Shown: positions 1 through 8,418 of the stretch, piece by piece
Position numbering within the stretch: position 1 is the stretch's first letter
Layout of the letters: every line of letters begins with the position of its first letter
Origin: Rossellomorea vietnamensis
Lineage (GTDB): Bacteria; Bacillota; Bacilli; Bacillales; Bacillaceae_B
DNA: 64,000 nucleotides
NCBI RefSeq assembly: GCF_008180415.1
Contig: NZ_VTEI01000002.1
Coordinates: forward strand, 516,518-580,517
Reading direction: 5' to 3'
The notes under the pieces: generated by a model
What the model saw: only the letters and a program-made list of their open reading frames with translations
What the model was told of the DNA's origin: nothing
Database searches by the model: none
Translations under genes and position numbers: made by a program

Positions 1-2
1 CG

Positions 3-59
3 TTTGCCGATATGATTCAAAACGCACCGCCGGGTTCAAATGGATTTAAGTTGTGGTGA
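3..59 (+). CDS. C-terminal end of an unidentified protein (partial)
   Basis: The window opens inside a plus-strand reading frame whose last 18 residues are FADMIQNAPPGSNGFKLW, followed by TGA. A rho-independent terminator starts 8 bp after the stop, which supports a real gene end. Too little is left to name the protein. In B. subtilis the gene next to ypwA is pbuX, but this tail does not look diagnostic for a xanthine permease. Confidence 0.45.
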   Translation, partial: FADMIQNAPPGSNGFKLW

Positions 60-67
60 ATATGGTT

Positions 68-99
68 ACAGGTCTCTTTTAATAGAGGCCTGTTTTTTT
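68..99 (+). terminator. Rho-independent terminator
   Basis: Stem ACAGGTCTCT (68-77) pairs with AGAGGCCTGT (84-93) with one G-T pair and a 6-nt loop, followed by a run of seven T. It ends the plus-strand gene that enters the window. Confidence 0.85.
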
Positions 100-258
100 G
101 TTGTTTTAGTTTAGTGAAATTTCTTGATTATGGTACGGTGACTCATTGTGATTTTATGATTGATTTTTTAGGCAGGGGTATTTTTCGAGGGCGTAACCCT
201 TGCGATTACTAGGTCGGTGCACTCGTTTTCTTAGCGGGGATTATCATTTTTTCGTTTT

Positions 259-545
259 GATGTACCTCACTTCCTTAGCGAAGTACATTATCTTCTCGAT
301 TTTGGGTTTTGATGTACCTCGCTTCTTTAGCGAAGTACATCATCTTCATGTTTTTCCCCTTTGATGTACCTCGCTTCCTTAGCGAAGTACATCGACTTCA
401 TGTTTTTCCCCTTTGATGTCCCTCGCTTCCCTAGCGAGATATATCAACTTCATGATTTGCCCCTTTGTTGTCCCTCGCTTCCTTAGCGAAGTACATCATC
501 TTCATGTTTTTCCCCTTTGATGTCCCTCGCTTCCTTAGCGAGATC
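259..545. repeat. Six-copy tandem array, 52-bp period, each unit carrying a strong hairpin
   Basis: Units begin at 259, 311, 363, 415, 467 and 519, exactly 52 bp apart. Each holds an inverted repeat of the type GATGTACCTCGCT / TAGCGAAGTACATC around a short TTCCT loop, followed by a conserved linker containing CTTCATGTTTTTCCCC. Linkers are as conserved as hairpin arms, so this is not a CRISPR array. Later copies drift, for example GATGTCC in place of GATGTACC. No open frame of interest runs through it. It fills most of the 595-bp gap between the first terminator and ypwA. Confidence 0.9.
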
Positions 546-643
546 CCTTATTTTATGTATCCCGCTCCCTTTAAGAGGAGAATGTTCTACCTAATACACC
601 TTCCCCGCGTTTTCCAATGAATTCATTATATTGCTTTACATAG

Positions 644-679
644 CAAAAAACCGGCAGACCCATCAAAGGGACTGCCGGC
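644..679 (-). terminator. Terminator of ypwA
   Basis: On the minus strand an 11-bp stem (651-661 with 668-678, one mismatch) is followed by a run of T (644-650). It lies 16 bp beyond the ypwA stop. Confidence 0.88.
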
Positions 680-694
680 TTCAACTGAAAATTA

Positions 695-2209
695 TTAAGA
701 TAAGTTATAAACTCTGGAATACTTCTCAGTGAGGTAGTTTACAAGATGAGTGGCATTCAGCCCTTCTCCTGTTACCTCTGTAAGAATTTCAAGCGGCTTC
801 TTCATTTTCCCCCATTGATGTACATTCTTTGTCATCCATTCGCGGATAGGAGCCAGGTCACCTTTTTGAAGCAGTTCATCATAATTAGGAATGTCTTTGA
901 TCATCGCTTCCTTGAATTGAGCAGCATACATATAGCCTAATGCGTAAGATGGGAAGTAGCCGAAGCTGCCCCCTGCCCAATGGACATCTTGCAGCACGCC
1001 TCTTGCATTGGTTTCTGGCCTGATTCCTAGATACTCTTCGTATTTGTCATTCCAGATCTGCGGCAGATCTTTCACTTCAATTTCATCGTTGAAAAGACCT
1101 TTCTCAATTTCGTAGCGGATCATGATGTGAAGCGGGTATGTCAGTTCATCCGCTTCAATCCTGATTAAAGAAGGCTTAGATTCATTGATAGCACGATAGA
1201 AATCTTCCAGTCCGACTTCATCAAACTGTCCTTCTCCATACTCCTTAAGCAGGGAATAGTTCTTCTCCCAGAAGGAATAGTTTCTTCCTACGAAATTCTC
1301 GTAGAATAGTGATTGAGATTCGTGGATTCCCATGGAGGTGCCGGTTGCAAGCGGAGTGCCTGTCAGGCCGCCTGAAATATTCTGTTCATACAGCGCATGG
1401 CCGCCTTCATGGATGGTACCAAAGACTGCCGTTCTCCAATCGCCTTCATCGTACTTAGTTGTCACCCTTACATCACCAGGGTTCAAGCCGATGGCGAAAG
1501 GATGGACCGTTTCGTCCAGTCTCCCGGAATTGAAATCGTATCCCATCTGTTCCAGAATCTTAAGGCTGAATTCTTTTTGCTTTCCTTTAGGGAAATGCTC
1601 AAAAATGAAGTCAGTCTCAGGCTTGCTGTCACTCTCACTGATGCGCTGGACAAGCGGAACAATTTTGTCACGCAGCTCGCCAAATACCCTATCGAGTACT
1701 TCAACCGTGACGCCCGGCTCATACATATCAAGCAGTGCATTGTATTTATTGCCCTCGTATCCCCAATACCCTATGAACTTCTTATTGATCTCAACCAATT
1801 TTTCAAGGTAAGGCTGGAAGGAATCAAAGTCATCGTTTTCTTTTGCCGCTTCCCAGGCACTTTCGGCTTTGGATTGAAGCACGACATATTCCTTATATTC
1901 ATCTGCAGGTATTTTTTTATTGCGATCGTATTCTTTTTGGCACTCTTCCAGTACTTTCAGGACCATTTCCGTCAGGTCGGATTTATGTGCGGATAATTTT
2001 GCTATGTAAGCTGCCATCTCTTTGCTTGTTGACATTTCAAACACTTCTGAAGACAACAGTCCGATTACTTCTGATCGCTGTTCAATTCCATTTTTAGGCG
2101 CTCCAGTCCTTAAGTCCCAAAAAATAAGGCCCAGGGCTTCATTGTATGCTGACATTTTCTTTACATATTCTAAAAAATCTTTTTCAATTTCTTTTATCTC
2201 TGTTGACAT
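695..2209 (-). CDS. ypwA: Metallocarboxypeptidase, M32 family
   Basis: This 504-residue protein matches the M32 thermostable carboxypeptidases (Taq carboxypeptidase, YpwA of B. subtilis) in length and motifs. The zinc-binding HEGGH (HExxH) is near residues 265-270 in the context GTIHEGGHALYEQN, and the conserved IRIEADELTYPLHI region follows near residue 350. The family removes C-terminal residues, other than proline, from peptides in the cytoplasm. There is no signal peptide. GGGGGAG sits a few bases before the ATG. The gene stands alone with its own terminator. Family assignment is secure; its physiological substrates are not known. Confidence 0.93.
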   Translation of the reverse strand: MSTEIKEIEKDFLEYVKKMSAYNEALGLIFWDLRTGAPKNGIEQRSEVIGLLSSEVFEMSTSKEMAAYIAKLSAHKSDLTEMVLKVLEECQKEYDRNKKIPADEYKEYVVLQSKAESAWEAAKENDDFDSFQPYLEKLVEINKKFIGYWGYEGNKYNALLDMYEPGVTVEVLDRVFGELRDKIVPLVQRISESDSKPETDFIFEHFPKGKQKEFSLKILEQMGYDFNSGRLDETVHPFAIGLNPGDVRVTTKYDEGDWRTAVFGTIHEGGHALYEQNISGGLTGTPLATGTSMGIHESQSLFYENFVGRNYSFWEKNYSLLKEYGEGQFDEVGLEDFYRAINESKPSLIRIEADELTYPLHIMIRYEIEKGLFNDEIEVKDLPQIWNDKYEEYLGIRPETNARGVLQDVHWAGGSFGYFPSYALGYMYAAQFKEAMIKDIPNYDELLQKGDLAPIREWMTKNVHQWGKMKKPLEILTEVTGEGLNATHLVNYLTEKYSRVYNLS

Positions 2210-2414
2210 ATTACTCCCCCTAATCTCGGTTTACCATGCTATTTTATCATAGTTTTCTGATAAATTCTTCTCTGAAGACCGGTATAGCAATTGTTTTTTA
2301 AAATACATATGCCAGATTCTCCTGTAACCGCGAGAGTCTTTAGCCGCTTCCCATGTATGGAAAAACACCCCTCTTTAAAACTATGGGACAAGGTCTAGAA
2401 AAATGTTAAAAATG

Positions 2415-2452
2415 AAAAAGCGGGAAATACAAACAACGTATTTTCCGCTTTA
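2415..2452 (-). terminator. Terminator of ypvA
   Basis: Minus-strand stem AAAGCGGAAAATAC (2438-2451) with GTATTTCCCGCTTT (2417-2430) and a 7-nt loop, followed by T residues. It begins 8 bp after the ypvA stop. Confidence 0.85.
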
Positions 2453-2459
2453 AAAAGTA

Positions 2460-4382
2460 TTAATATGGCAGTACAGACTTGACTTGAGGCAGTAGAGGCT
2501 TTTCCTCCTCCTTCAGCAAAATGGATACACTTCCCTTATCCTCGGAGGTCCTTATCAGCCTTCCGATGCCCTGCTTAAGCCGCAGCAGCATGTAAGGAAG
2601 ATCCACTTCTTCAAATGGATTTTCAGCATGATTTCTCTTTGCATCAAAGACAGGATCCTTGGGCGGGAAAGGCAATGAATAAATCAGCACCTGTGACAGT
2701 GAGTCTCCAGGAATATCCAGTCCTTCCCATAGGTGGTAGGAGCAGAGAACACTGTTCCGTTCATTTTGGAACCGTTCAACAGCCAAGCTGATTTCTTCAT
2801 CTCCTTCGTAGTAAACTGGATAAGGCAAATTCTTATCCTCAAGGTACCCTTTGAATATCTCCAGGTCTCTTTTGCTTGAGAATAACAAGAGGGTCTTCCC
2901 TTCATTTTCTTCTATCTTCTCCAGGCAATACTGCAGCTTTTCCTCTGGAACTCCTGAAGTTAATGCAGGAATATCGATTTTCATATTTTCCTCATAATCG
3001 AAAGGTGATTCTACCGAAAATGATTCGTACTGATCGATTCCAAGGCTGTTTGCCAAATAAGAAAAATCTTTGTTGTTCGACAACGTAGCTGATGAAAAGA
3101 CAAAAGGAATCTTTTGATTGAACACTTTCTGTCTGAGTATCTCCTCTACCAGCCGGGGCATGATGACGAGCGTGTCATTCCCTTTGTTAGTTTCAAGCCA
3201 GTTAATTCCCTTATTTTCTTCCAGGAACAACTTTAATGAGTAAAGGATTTGTTCCAGGTACTCTTCGATCACTTTCAACAAATACTCGTCCATCACATAC
3301 ATCTCGGATTCAAACACGAGTTCTTCGGTCAATTTATCAATTAGACCTACCAATTTGCGTCCTTCCTCTTTCACACTTGCTGTCTTGTCAACATGAAGAC
3401 GGAACGCATCTTCGTCTTTTTTGGCAGAGAGGTTCAAACATTGAAACCAATAGTCATTTTGATTAATAATGTCCTCAATGAGATACATAGTATTTTCCCG
3501 CATATCGCTAGCCGTCATTTTTTCAAGCAGGCTTTCGAGTGTCTCTTTTCTGATCCGGTAGGTCAATGCCTTCTGAGAAGCAAATTCAAGGAGGTGGCCT
3601 TCATCAAAAATAACGGAACTGGCTTGGGGAAGCAATGGGAGCTGGCCTTCTCTCACTCTGGATTCCTTAGTCCAAATGTGTTCCATATAAAAATCGTGTG
3701 ACACGACTATCAAATCAGCCGCTTCACGGTAATAGTCCCTGTTCAATGTCTGGCCGCAGCGGTGGCGCTGCGCACAGGACATACAGTCTTGAAGGTTATC
3801 CCAGCCGACAGATTCCCATTCCGTATCACTCAATCCGCTATACTCTTTACGATCTCCATAACGGTGGTATTTCGTCATAGAAGACTTTCCATGGACGAAT
3901 TCAGGCAGAGTGTTGAATATATCCATGAATTTATCCTCTTCAAGCATTTCGGACTCCAGCTTCTGCAAGCATAGATATTGTTCCCTTGACTTCGCCAATC
4001 TTACGTCCACCTCAAGGTTCAATGCCTGTTCAATTTTCTTGATATCGCCTTCTTTTTTAACAATCTGTTCGATCAGTGTTTCATCCGCGCAGGCAATGAT
4101 TGCCGGTTTTCCGGTATATCGGGCATATGCCAGTGCATAGAGTAGATAAACAAGCGTTTTGCCGGTACCCACACCCGCTTCAGCGAACATTACTTTTTTG
4201 TCCTGAAATGATTTCAGCACCTGAAAAGCCATATAAATTTGTTCATCCCTCAGCTCAAAGCCTTTTTCAGGGAGAATATCATAGAATACGTCTCCTATCC
4301 AGTCACCAAGCCCCTCATAAAAAGACTGCTCCTTGGACAATGCAAATGGTAATTTACCTCTCATAGCTTCCTCCATCTTCAC
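2460..4382 (-). CDS. ypvA: XPD/DinG-family superfamily 2 helicase YpvA
   Basis: The 640-residue protein has Walker A AEAGVGTGKTLVYLL near residue 67, a DEGH (DEAH-type) Walker B in VIFDEGHLLEF, and a C-terminal helicase lobe with a QGIGRLIR motif VI. Cysteines in YLCLQ and in DCMSCAQRHRC form the four-cysteine pattern that holds a 4Fe-4S cluster in XPD, DinG and related 5'-3' DNA helicases. Unlike dinG at 31703-34504 it has no exonuclease domain. The order ypwA-ypvA matches B. subtilis. A role in DNA repair or replication-fork processing is inferred from the family, not shown here. Confidence 0.88.
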   Translation of the reverse strand: MKMEEAMRGKLPFALSKEQSFYEGLGDWIGDVFYDILPEKGFELRDEQIYMAFQVLKSFQDKKVMFAEAGVGTGKTLVYLLYALAYARYTGKPAIIACADETLIEQIVKKEGDIKKIEQALNLEVDVRLAKSREQYLCLQKLESEMLEEDKFMDIFNTLPEFVHGKSSMTKYHRYGDRKEYSGLSDTEWESVGWDNLQDCMSCAQRHRCGQTLNRDYYREAADLIVVSHDFYMEHIWTKESRVREGQLPLLPQASSVIFDEGHLLEFASQKALTYRIRKETLESLLEKMTASDMRENTMYLIEDIINQNDYWFQCLNLSAKKDEDAFRLHVDKTASVKEEGRKLVGLIDKLTEELVFESEMYVMDEYLLKVIEEYLEQILYSLKLFLEENKGINWLETNKGNDTLVIMPRLVEEILRQKVFNQKIPFVFSSATLSNNKDFSYLANSLGIDQYESFSVESPFDYEENMKIDIPALTSGVPEEKLQYCLEKIEENEGKTLLLFSSKRDLEIFKGYLEDKNLPYPVYYEGDEEISLAVERFQNERNSVLCSYHLWEGLDIPGDSLSQVLIYSLPFPPKDPVFDAKRNHAENPFEEVDLPYMLLRLKQGIGRLIRTSEDKGSVSILLKEEEKPLLPQVKSVLPY

Positions 4383-4453
4383 TCTGAAATCTATTATATA
4401 TTAATGTGAAATTTCTTAATCCATAAAAGATTAATTGTATACTTTAACAAAAG

Positions 4454-4482
4454 AAAACGCAAGCATCCAGCGCTTGCGTTTC
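4454..4482 (-). terminator. Terminator of the 61-residue gene
   Basis: Perfect stem AAACGCAAGC / GCTTGCGTTT with a 7-nt loop. On the minus strand it is followed by TTTTCTTTTG, so it most likely ends transcription from 4795. Confidence 0.8.
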
Positions 4483-4609
4483 TGTATCAGCAATATTTGT
4501 GTCCTGCAAGTTATCATCCTTACATAGTATCTCTCTTCGTATCATACAGTATCAGAATAGAATCACAACCAGATTCCGGGAGGATTTAAAAAAGCAGTAT
4601 TCTTACATC

Positions 4610-4795
4610 TCAAGACTGGTTGCGGGGGTTGCTGTAGAACAACTCAAAGGCAAGAGCATTCGTCAAATCTTCCTTTGCTGACAACAAACCTCCCAGCACC
4701 TCGCTGTCCATCTGAACTTTTTCGTCTTCTATTGATTCAATCGTAGACTGTAATGCTTTGGAAATTCGATTATAGTCTATTGGTGATTTTTCCAC
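4610..4795 (-). CDS. Small acidic protein of unknown function
   Basis: The 61-residue product begins VEKSPIDYNRI and reads as mostly helical with many acidic residues (IESIEDEKVQMDSEV). No domain is recognised and there is no membrane segment. A GTG start at 4793-4795 is supported by GAGGAGT 8 bp upstream, and a good terminator lies downstream, so it looks like a self-contained monocistronic gene. Function unknown. Confidence 0.65.
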   Translation of the reverse strand: MEKSPIDYNRISKALQSTIESIEDEKVQMDSEVLGGLLSAKEDLTNALAFELFYSNPRNQS

Positions 4796-4912
4796 TGTGT
4801 TTCACTCCTCATTAATCTATATTGAGAAGTATACGCAGATTCTCTGTTAATTATGACTGCTCCAAAAATCACGCCTTACTTGATGATCAACAAACAGCCG
4901 AACTTCTCTCTA

Positions 4913-5650
4913 TTATTCTTCATCCCTGAATAACTCTTTTAGAAACTGTTCTTTTCGATTGAGGAAGCCTGCTGTAATTTGATAATGTTCTGTATCTTCG
5001 TAGTTGATTTTTCCCATAGGTGCACTGTCAAAATTATAAATAGAAGCATGAGGATATCCAAGAAGAATCGGGGAGTGGGTGGCAATGATAAATTGCGCAT
5101 CGCCTCTCCCTGCCAAATCATGAATGATTTTCAAGAATGCCAGTTGACGGGCAGGAGATAAAGCGGCTTCCGGTTCATCCAGTAGATAAAGGCTCTCCTC
5201 GCCGAAACGGTTAAGAAACAAAGACAGAAATGCCTCACCGTGAGACTGCTTGTGCAGAGATTTCCCTCCATACCCCTTATATCTAAAGGTTGGATCTTCT
5301 TTCGCCAGTTCATCCAGGTAGGAAGCAAAATGATAGAAACTTTCCGCTCTTAAGAAGAATCCCCGATTGATTTTTGAAAGCCACGAAAGCCTGATATATT
5401 GGCCAAGGTCTGATTGAGATGCTCCAACGGAATAGTTCGTGTTTCTGCCGCCGCTGGCATTATTAAAGCCGCATTGATCGGCAACTGCTTCAAGAAGGGT
5501 AGACTTGCCAGATCCGTTTTCCCCTACGAAAAATGTGACAGGATGCTCAAGCTCCAATGACTCAAAATGGTTGAGTGCCGGTATGGAGAAAGGGTACCGC
5601 TTGTCATTTGTTATCTTGTCCCGCATCAATGTAATCCGTTTTAAATACAC
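4913..5650 (-). CDS. AAA/ABC-type ATPase, SMC/RecF-like
   Basis: The 245-residue protein has Walker A GENGSGKSTL near residue 44, then a Walker B LYLLDEPEAALSP near residue 160, and a conserved ATHSPILL switch histidine near 193. This is the compact predicted-ATPase form of the ABC/SMC-like AAA proteins. No membrane partner or nuclease gene is adjacent. The start is GTG (5648-5650) preceded by a GGGGGTGG stretch. Homologs are usually annotated only as AAA family ATPase, and the role is unknown. Confidence 0.8.
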   Translation of the reverse strand: MYLKRITLMRDKITNDKRYPFSIPALNHFESLELEHPVTFFVGENGSGKSTLLEAVADQCGFNNASGGRNTNYSVGASQSDLGQYIRLSWLSKINRGFFLRAESFYHFASYLDELAKEDPTFRYKGYGGKSLHKQSHGEAFLSLFLNRFGEESLYLLDEPEAALSPARQLAFLKIIHDLAGRGDAQFIIATHSPILLGYPHASIYNFDSAPMGKINYEDTEHYQITAGFLNRKEQFLKELFRDEE

Positions 5651-5675
5651 TATGCGTCCACCCCCTTAAAAAACT

Positions 5676-5843
5676 TTATTTGTTCAGGTAAACAAAGAAA
5701 AACGAGAAGAGGAATAAAAGCAGAAAGACAAGTATTACACCCGCAAAACCCCTTCCAGAATCACCCTTGTGTTTATTTCTGTTAATGACAAAATAAGAAA
5801 TGGATAAACCAATAATAAACATGACAGGGTAAAACCATTCCAT
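5676..5843 (-). CDS. Small two-helix membrane protein
   Basis: Starting at the ATG 5841-5843, which GAAGGAGGT precedes at a good distance, the product is 55 residues. It has a hydrophobic segment near residues 4-20 (FYPVMFIIGLSISYFVI), a basic loop RNKHKGDSGRG, and a second segment of Leu/Phe up to the C terminus. A longer frame to 5882 exists but has no binding site. It lies 25 bp downstream of where the ATPase gene begins, on the same strand, so the two may be co-transcribed. Function unknown. Confidence 0.6.
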   Translation of the reverse strand: MEWFYPVMFIIGLSISYFVINRNKHKGDSGRGFAGVILVFLLLFLFSFFFVYLNK

Positions 5844-5924
5844 TTCAAATACCTCCTTCTTTCCTAATTGCTGTTTTCGCATAGAATGTGGCTATTTTAA
5901 AACTAATGGATTTCCGATCCAGGC

Positions 5925-6128
5925 GCACGACTCCGCGGGGCGGGCGCCCGGCCTCCTCGGCTTCACCTGTATAAAAAAAGTGGAAGTGCCTGGGGTAGCC
6001 CCGACAGGCAAATGTTCTCAAGAGAAAAAAAGCGGTCTTCCTTTTTATCTCTTGGGGTTATTTGACCCAGAGGGGCTAGGCGCTGGAACTAGACGACCGC
6101 TAGTCCCACAGGAGGTCGCGCTCCTTCC
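5925..6128. repeat. Bacillaceae-type intergenic repeats (two adjoining types)
   Basis: 5925-5975 has the GC-rich text CTCCGCGGGGCGGGCG then CCTCCTCGGCTTC. 5981-6128 has GCCCCGACAGGCAAATGTTC, a run with CTCAAGAG pairing to CTCTTGGGG, and AGGCGCTGGAACTAGACG. Both resemble dispersed non-coding repeats that I recall from other Bacillus-group genomes. A fragment of the first type recurs near 50378, and a fragment similar to TAGCCCCGACAG recurs on the minus strand near 45186-45236. A 77-codon plus-strand frame across it has no binding site and is dismissed. Confidence 0.6.
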
Positions 6129-6194
6129 GCTCCAATCCTCCTCCGTAAAAACGGAGATGAGGATAATAAACATTCAAAAGCAACAATGTTTTAG

Positions 6195-6334
6195 AAACGC
6201 TGTTTTCTCATAAATTTTCGGAAAAATCCCAAGTGCCGGATTTCCCCCCTGGAATCTGAGCTTTCCTCTTCACAGGGACGGTAGCTCTCTTCTTTCTTGC
6301 TTATCTGGTTATTTCCGTTCAATTTTTGCGATAG
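6195..6334 (-). repeat. Dispersed inverted-repeat element, copy 1, outer part (split by IS3)
   Basis: This is the right part of the AAGGCTSTTTTCGYA element, here reversed: CGCTGTTTTCTCATA, then a GGAAAAATCCC/GGATTTCCCC hairpin region and TCTTTCTTGCTTAT. It aligns along its length with the reverse complement of the copy at 24549-24744. The other part is at 7804-7857, so the insertion sequence between them entered this copy. Confidence 0.8.
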
Positions 6335-6467
6335 TTCGGTTCAACCCCCTAAGTTTGGACACGTTCTCCATATTTCTTAATGTTGCTTAATTTTTCACTT
6401 TTCTACCGCGCATTCGCTTGCTTGCCTCCTATTCTTTGAACTGGTTTCCAGTTCAAAGAATAGGAGG

Positions 6468-7442
6468 TTACATGGTTAACTTGAGCGGTGTAAGTTGATT
6501 GTTTTTCCACTTCTCATAATATTCATGGGGAGAATCATCTTTTAAGCTTCCGTGAAATCTTTTTTCGTTATAAAACCTAATATAATCATCTACCACTTTA
6601 TATGCATGTTCAAAGGTGATGAATTCATTGGGTTGGTAACACTCTCGCTCTAATACGCTATGGAACGATTCAATATACGCATTGAGATTAGGTGATTTAG
6701 GTGGAATTCTTTCATGTTCTACCTTCATCTGTTCAGCACAAAAAGCACGAAAATGGTTACTACAAAATTGAGGGCCATTGTCCGTTCGAATGATTAACTT
6801 TGGTGTTTGGTTATCGTTTTCCTCTGGGATTTGAATGCCCCTTTTCAACATAGCTTTCTGAAGCATCTTCGTTATATGCTTGGCTTCGCAAACGGTGCCT
6901 CTGTAATGACCCACAATCGTACGATCATAGACATCGATGGCACTAGCGAGAAAAAAATAACGCCTTGATGACAATACATATCCATATTTAATATCCAGCT
7001 GCCATAATTGATTAGGGGCTGTTACTTCACGGTTCCTCGCAAGTTTTCTAGGATGCTTTTGCTTCTTTTCTCGTTGAGGCATGAGAATGTCTAACTCCTT
7101 ACACAAGCGATAGACCTTCTTTTTATTAATGATTAATTGATAGATCTTCTTTAAGGATTTGGTGAGTTTTCGATAGCCATATACAGCTTCTTCTCCCCCA
7201 ATTAACGCTAATAAATATTCCTTTATTTTCGTATCTTTCACTTTTTTGCCTTTCTTGGTTTGGGAGTATCCCGGTATAGGTCTTCCTCCTGTTTTTACTT
7301 GTTTTACCGGTGGATGAGAAAGTCTATGGTAATACGTACTTCGTTGTACAGAAACAATGTTTAATACACGGGTCGCAGGAAAACCTGCCAGGATCCATTC
7401 ATGTGCAAACTCTATTCGTTCGGAAAGTCCGGAAACTTTTTT
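6468..7442 (-). CDS. IS3-family transposase OrfB, read by -1 frameshift from OrfA
   Basis: This is an integrase-core (rve, DDE) transposase. Catalytic residues are D in QLWQLDIKYGY, D in IIRTDNGPQFC, and E in NAYIESFH with the usual spacing. An upstream helical HTH_21-type segment contains YGYRKLTKSL. The frame is open upstream of the GTG at 7239-7241 as far as an A9G run on the minus strand (7436-7445), with residues such as ERIEFAHEWILAGFP. This is the layout expected when OrfAB is made by -1 frameshifting. Internal initiation at the GTG (257 residues) would lack the N-terminal part. Confidence 0.88.
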   Translation of the reverse strand, partial: KKVSGLSERIEFAHEWILAGFPATRVLNIVSVQRSTYYHRLSHPPVKQVKTGGRPIPGYSQTKKGKKVKDTKIKEYLLALIGGEEAVYGYRKLTKSLKKIYQLIINKKKVYRLCKELDILMPQREKKQKHPRKLARNREVTAPNQLWQLDIKYGYVLSSRRYFFLASAIDVYDRTIVGHYRGTVCEAKHITKMLQKAMLKRGIQIPEENDNQTPKLIIRTDNGPQFCSNHFRAFCAEQMKVEHERIPPKSPNLNAYIESFHSVLERECYQPNEFITFEHAYKVVDDYIRFYNEKRFHGSLKDDSPHEYYEKWKNNQLTPLKLTM

Positions 7443-7732
7443 TTTAGCATTTCACGAAGCATAGTTACTTCAAGTTCTTTCTCGCCAAGCAGCTTCATGG
7501 CATGGTCGTACTTCTTTTGAATATCATTTTCTGAAGAGGTTTTAGATAAGGGCGAAACGCCTTCTCGCCTCATATCCTCTTCTATTTCATCACGATATTG
7601 TTTCACCCAATTAGCTAGAGTCGACTTATTCACACCTGTTTTTCGAGCGATAAAAGACATGTTTCCAGACTCTAAAGCCATACGTACATATTGTTTCTTT
7701 ACACCTTCCATCGGTCCATTTCGTTTACTCAT
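7412..7732 (-). CDS. IS3-family OrfA, HTH protein
   Basis: The 106-residue OrfA has an N-terminal helix-turn-helix (FIARKTGVNKSTLANWVKQY, residues about 28-47) followed by a leucine-rich helical segment (LLGEKELEVTMLREML). This is the standard DNA-binding part of IS3 transposases. GAAGGAGGAG precedes the ATG. The last codons run over the A9G slippery run, after which the -1 frame continues into OrfB. Confidence 0.88.
   Translation of the reverse strand: MSKRNGPMEGVKKQYVRMALESGNMSFIARKTGVNKSTLANWVKQYRDEIEEDMRREGVSPLSKTSSENDIQKKYDHAMKLLGEKELEVTMLREMLKKKFPDFPNE
7436..7445 (-). other. Programmed -1 frameshift site (A9G)
   Basis: On the minus strand CTAAAAAAAAAG lies 7 codons before the OrfA stop, and the OrfB frame is the -1 frame at this point. 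A runs ending in G are the usual slippery sites of IS3-family elements. Confidence 0.75.
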
Positions 7733-7803
7733 TTGGACTCCTCCTTCGATACTTCTATCTTATTATTTTTAGGATAAGGTGTCCAAATGAGTTAGGGGGC
7801 TAA

Positions 7804-7857
7804 ATAGAGTTTTTGGAATTTATATGGAATAGCTACAAAGTTTACGAAAAGAGCCTT
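7804..7857 (-). repeat. Dispersed inverted-repeat element, copy 1, inner part (split by IS3)
   Basis: GCTACAAAGTTTACGAAAAGAGCCTT is the reverse complement of the element's left end. Together with 6195-6334 it makes an element of about 194 bp. Confidence 0.8.
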
Positions 7858-8200
7858 TCTTCCTAATAGAAATTATAAAATAGAAGGTTAGCAAGAAAGT
7901 GTCAATATGCTTTCTATTCAGTGATAACGCCCGGACATTACATTTCACAGATTCGTTTGAGTGTCTCTAAACATCATTATATTGAACAGAAAACTACATG
8001 TAAATTGCTTACAGGTTTTCTTTTGAGTTAAAAAAGGTAAAAATTAGATAAATTAACTTACATATTTTAAGGACTTCACCGGGCAGATCTCAGTCAACTA
8101 GGGTTAAAGAACGAAAATCTCTAAGTTTTTCAAAACTCATCCCCCTAAGTAGTAAAGGTTCGTTAAGTCACTTAGTTATTAAAAGGATATTTACCCATTT

Positions 8201-8353
8201 TTTGCTGCTTTAGGATGTCCCCGGATACTAAGAGTTTTTCTCTAATCAGGGAAGATCAGCTCTTTTCTTTTCGTTAATACTAAATTATTACTTCGTACTA
8301 TGATTTTTTCGGAATGAGTATAAAATTGCAGCAAAGTTTACGAAAAATGCCTA
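8201..8353 (-). repeat. Dispersed inverted-repeat element, copy 2 (truncated)
   Basis: Reverse-oriented copy: TTGCTGCTTTAGGATGTCCCCGG at its low end, a CTAAGAG/CTCTAAT hairpin region, and GCAGCAAAGTTTACGAAAAATGCCT at its high end. It matches the reverse complement of copy 3 (11301-11474), but the AAGGCTG terminal repeat is missing. The remainder of the 7858-8418 gap shows nothing recognisable. Confidence 0.75.
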
Positions 8354-8411
8354 ATAAAAAGAGCCTATTACATTAAACCGCCTGCTCAGACGGTTTTTGT
8401 AATAGGCTCTA
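8354..8411 (-). terminator. Terminator of ypsC
   Basis: A 12-bp outer stem GAGCCTATTACA (8361-8372) / TGTAATAGGCTC (8399-8410) encloses a second stem AAACCG/CGGTTT. T residues follow on the minus strand. It is unusually long and lies directly beside repeat copy 2. Confidence 0.82.
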
Positions 8412-8418
8412 TGATTAA

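Larger units (their letters stand above)
6335..7803 (-). mobile_element. IS3-family insertion sequence
   Basis: A complete two-frame IS3-type element. Imperfect terminal inverted repeats are CCCCCTAAGTTTGGACAC at 6345-6362 and its counterpart CCCCCTAACTCATTTGGACAC read inward from 7799. ATAG occurs at 6331-6334 and again at 7804-7807, a candidate 4-bp target duplication, so the outer limits are set from it. They may be off by a few bases because the outermost bases of the two ends do not match. The target was a dispersed repeat (copy 1). Both reading frames look intact, so the element may be active. Confidence 0.85.

Noticed and set aside
259..545. CRISPR-like regular array
   Set aside because: The intervals between hairpins are as conserved as the hairpins, the units are continuous tandem copies, and no cas gene is near.
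1332..2252. Open frames of up to 199 codons on the plus strand
   Set aside because: Antisense to ypwA without binding sites or recognisable products; shadows of its codon usage.
5980..6213. 77-codon plus-strand frame starting MEVPGVAPTGKCS
   Set aside because: It runs through intergenic repeats and into repeat copy 1 and has no binding site.
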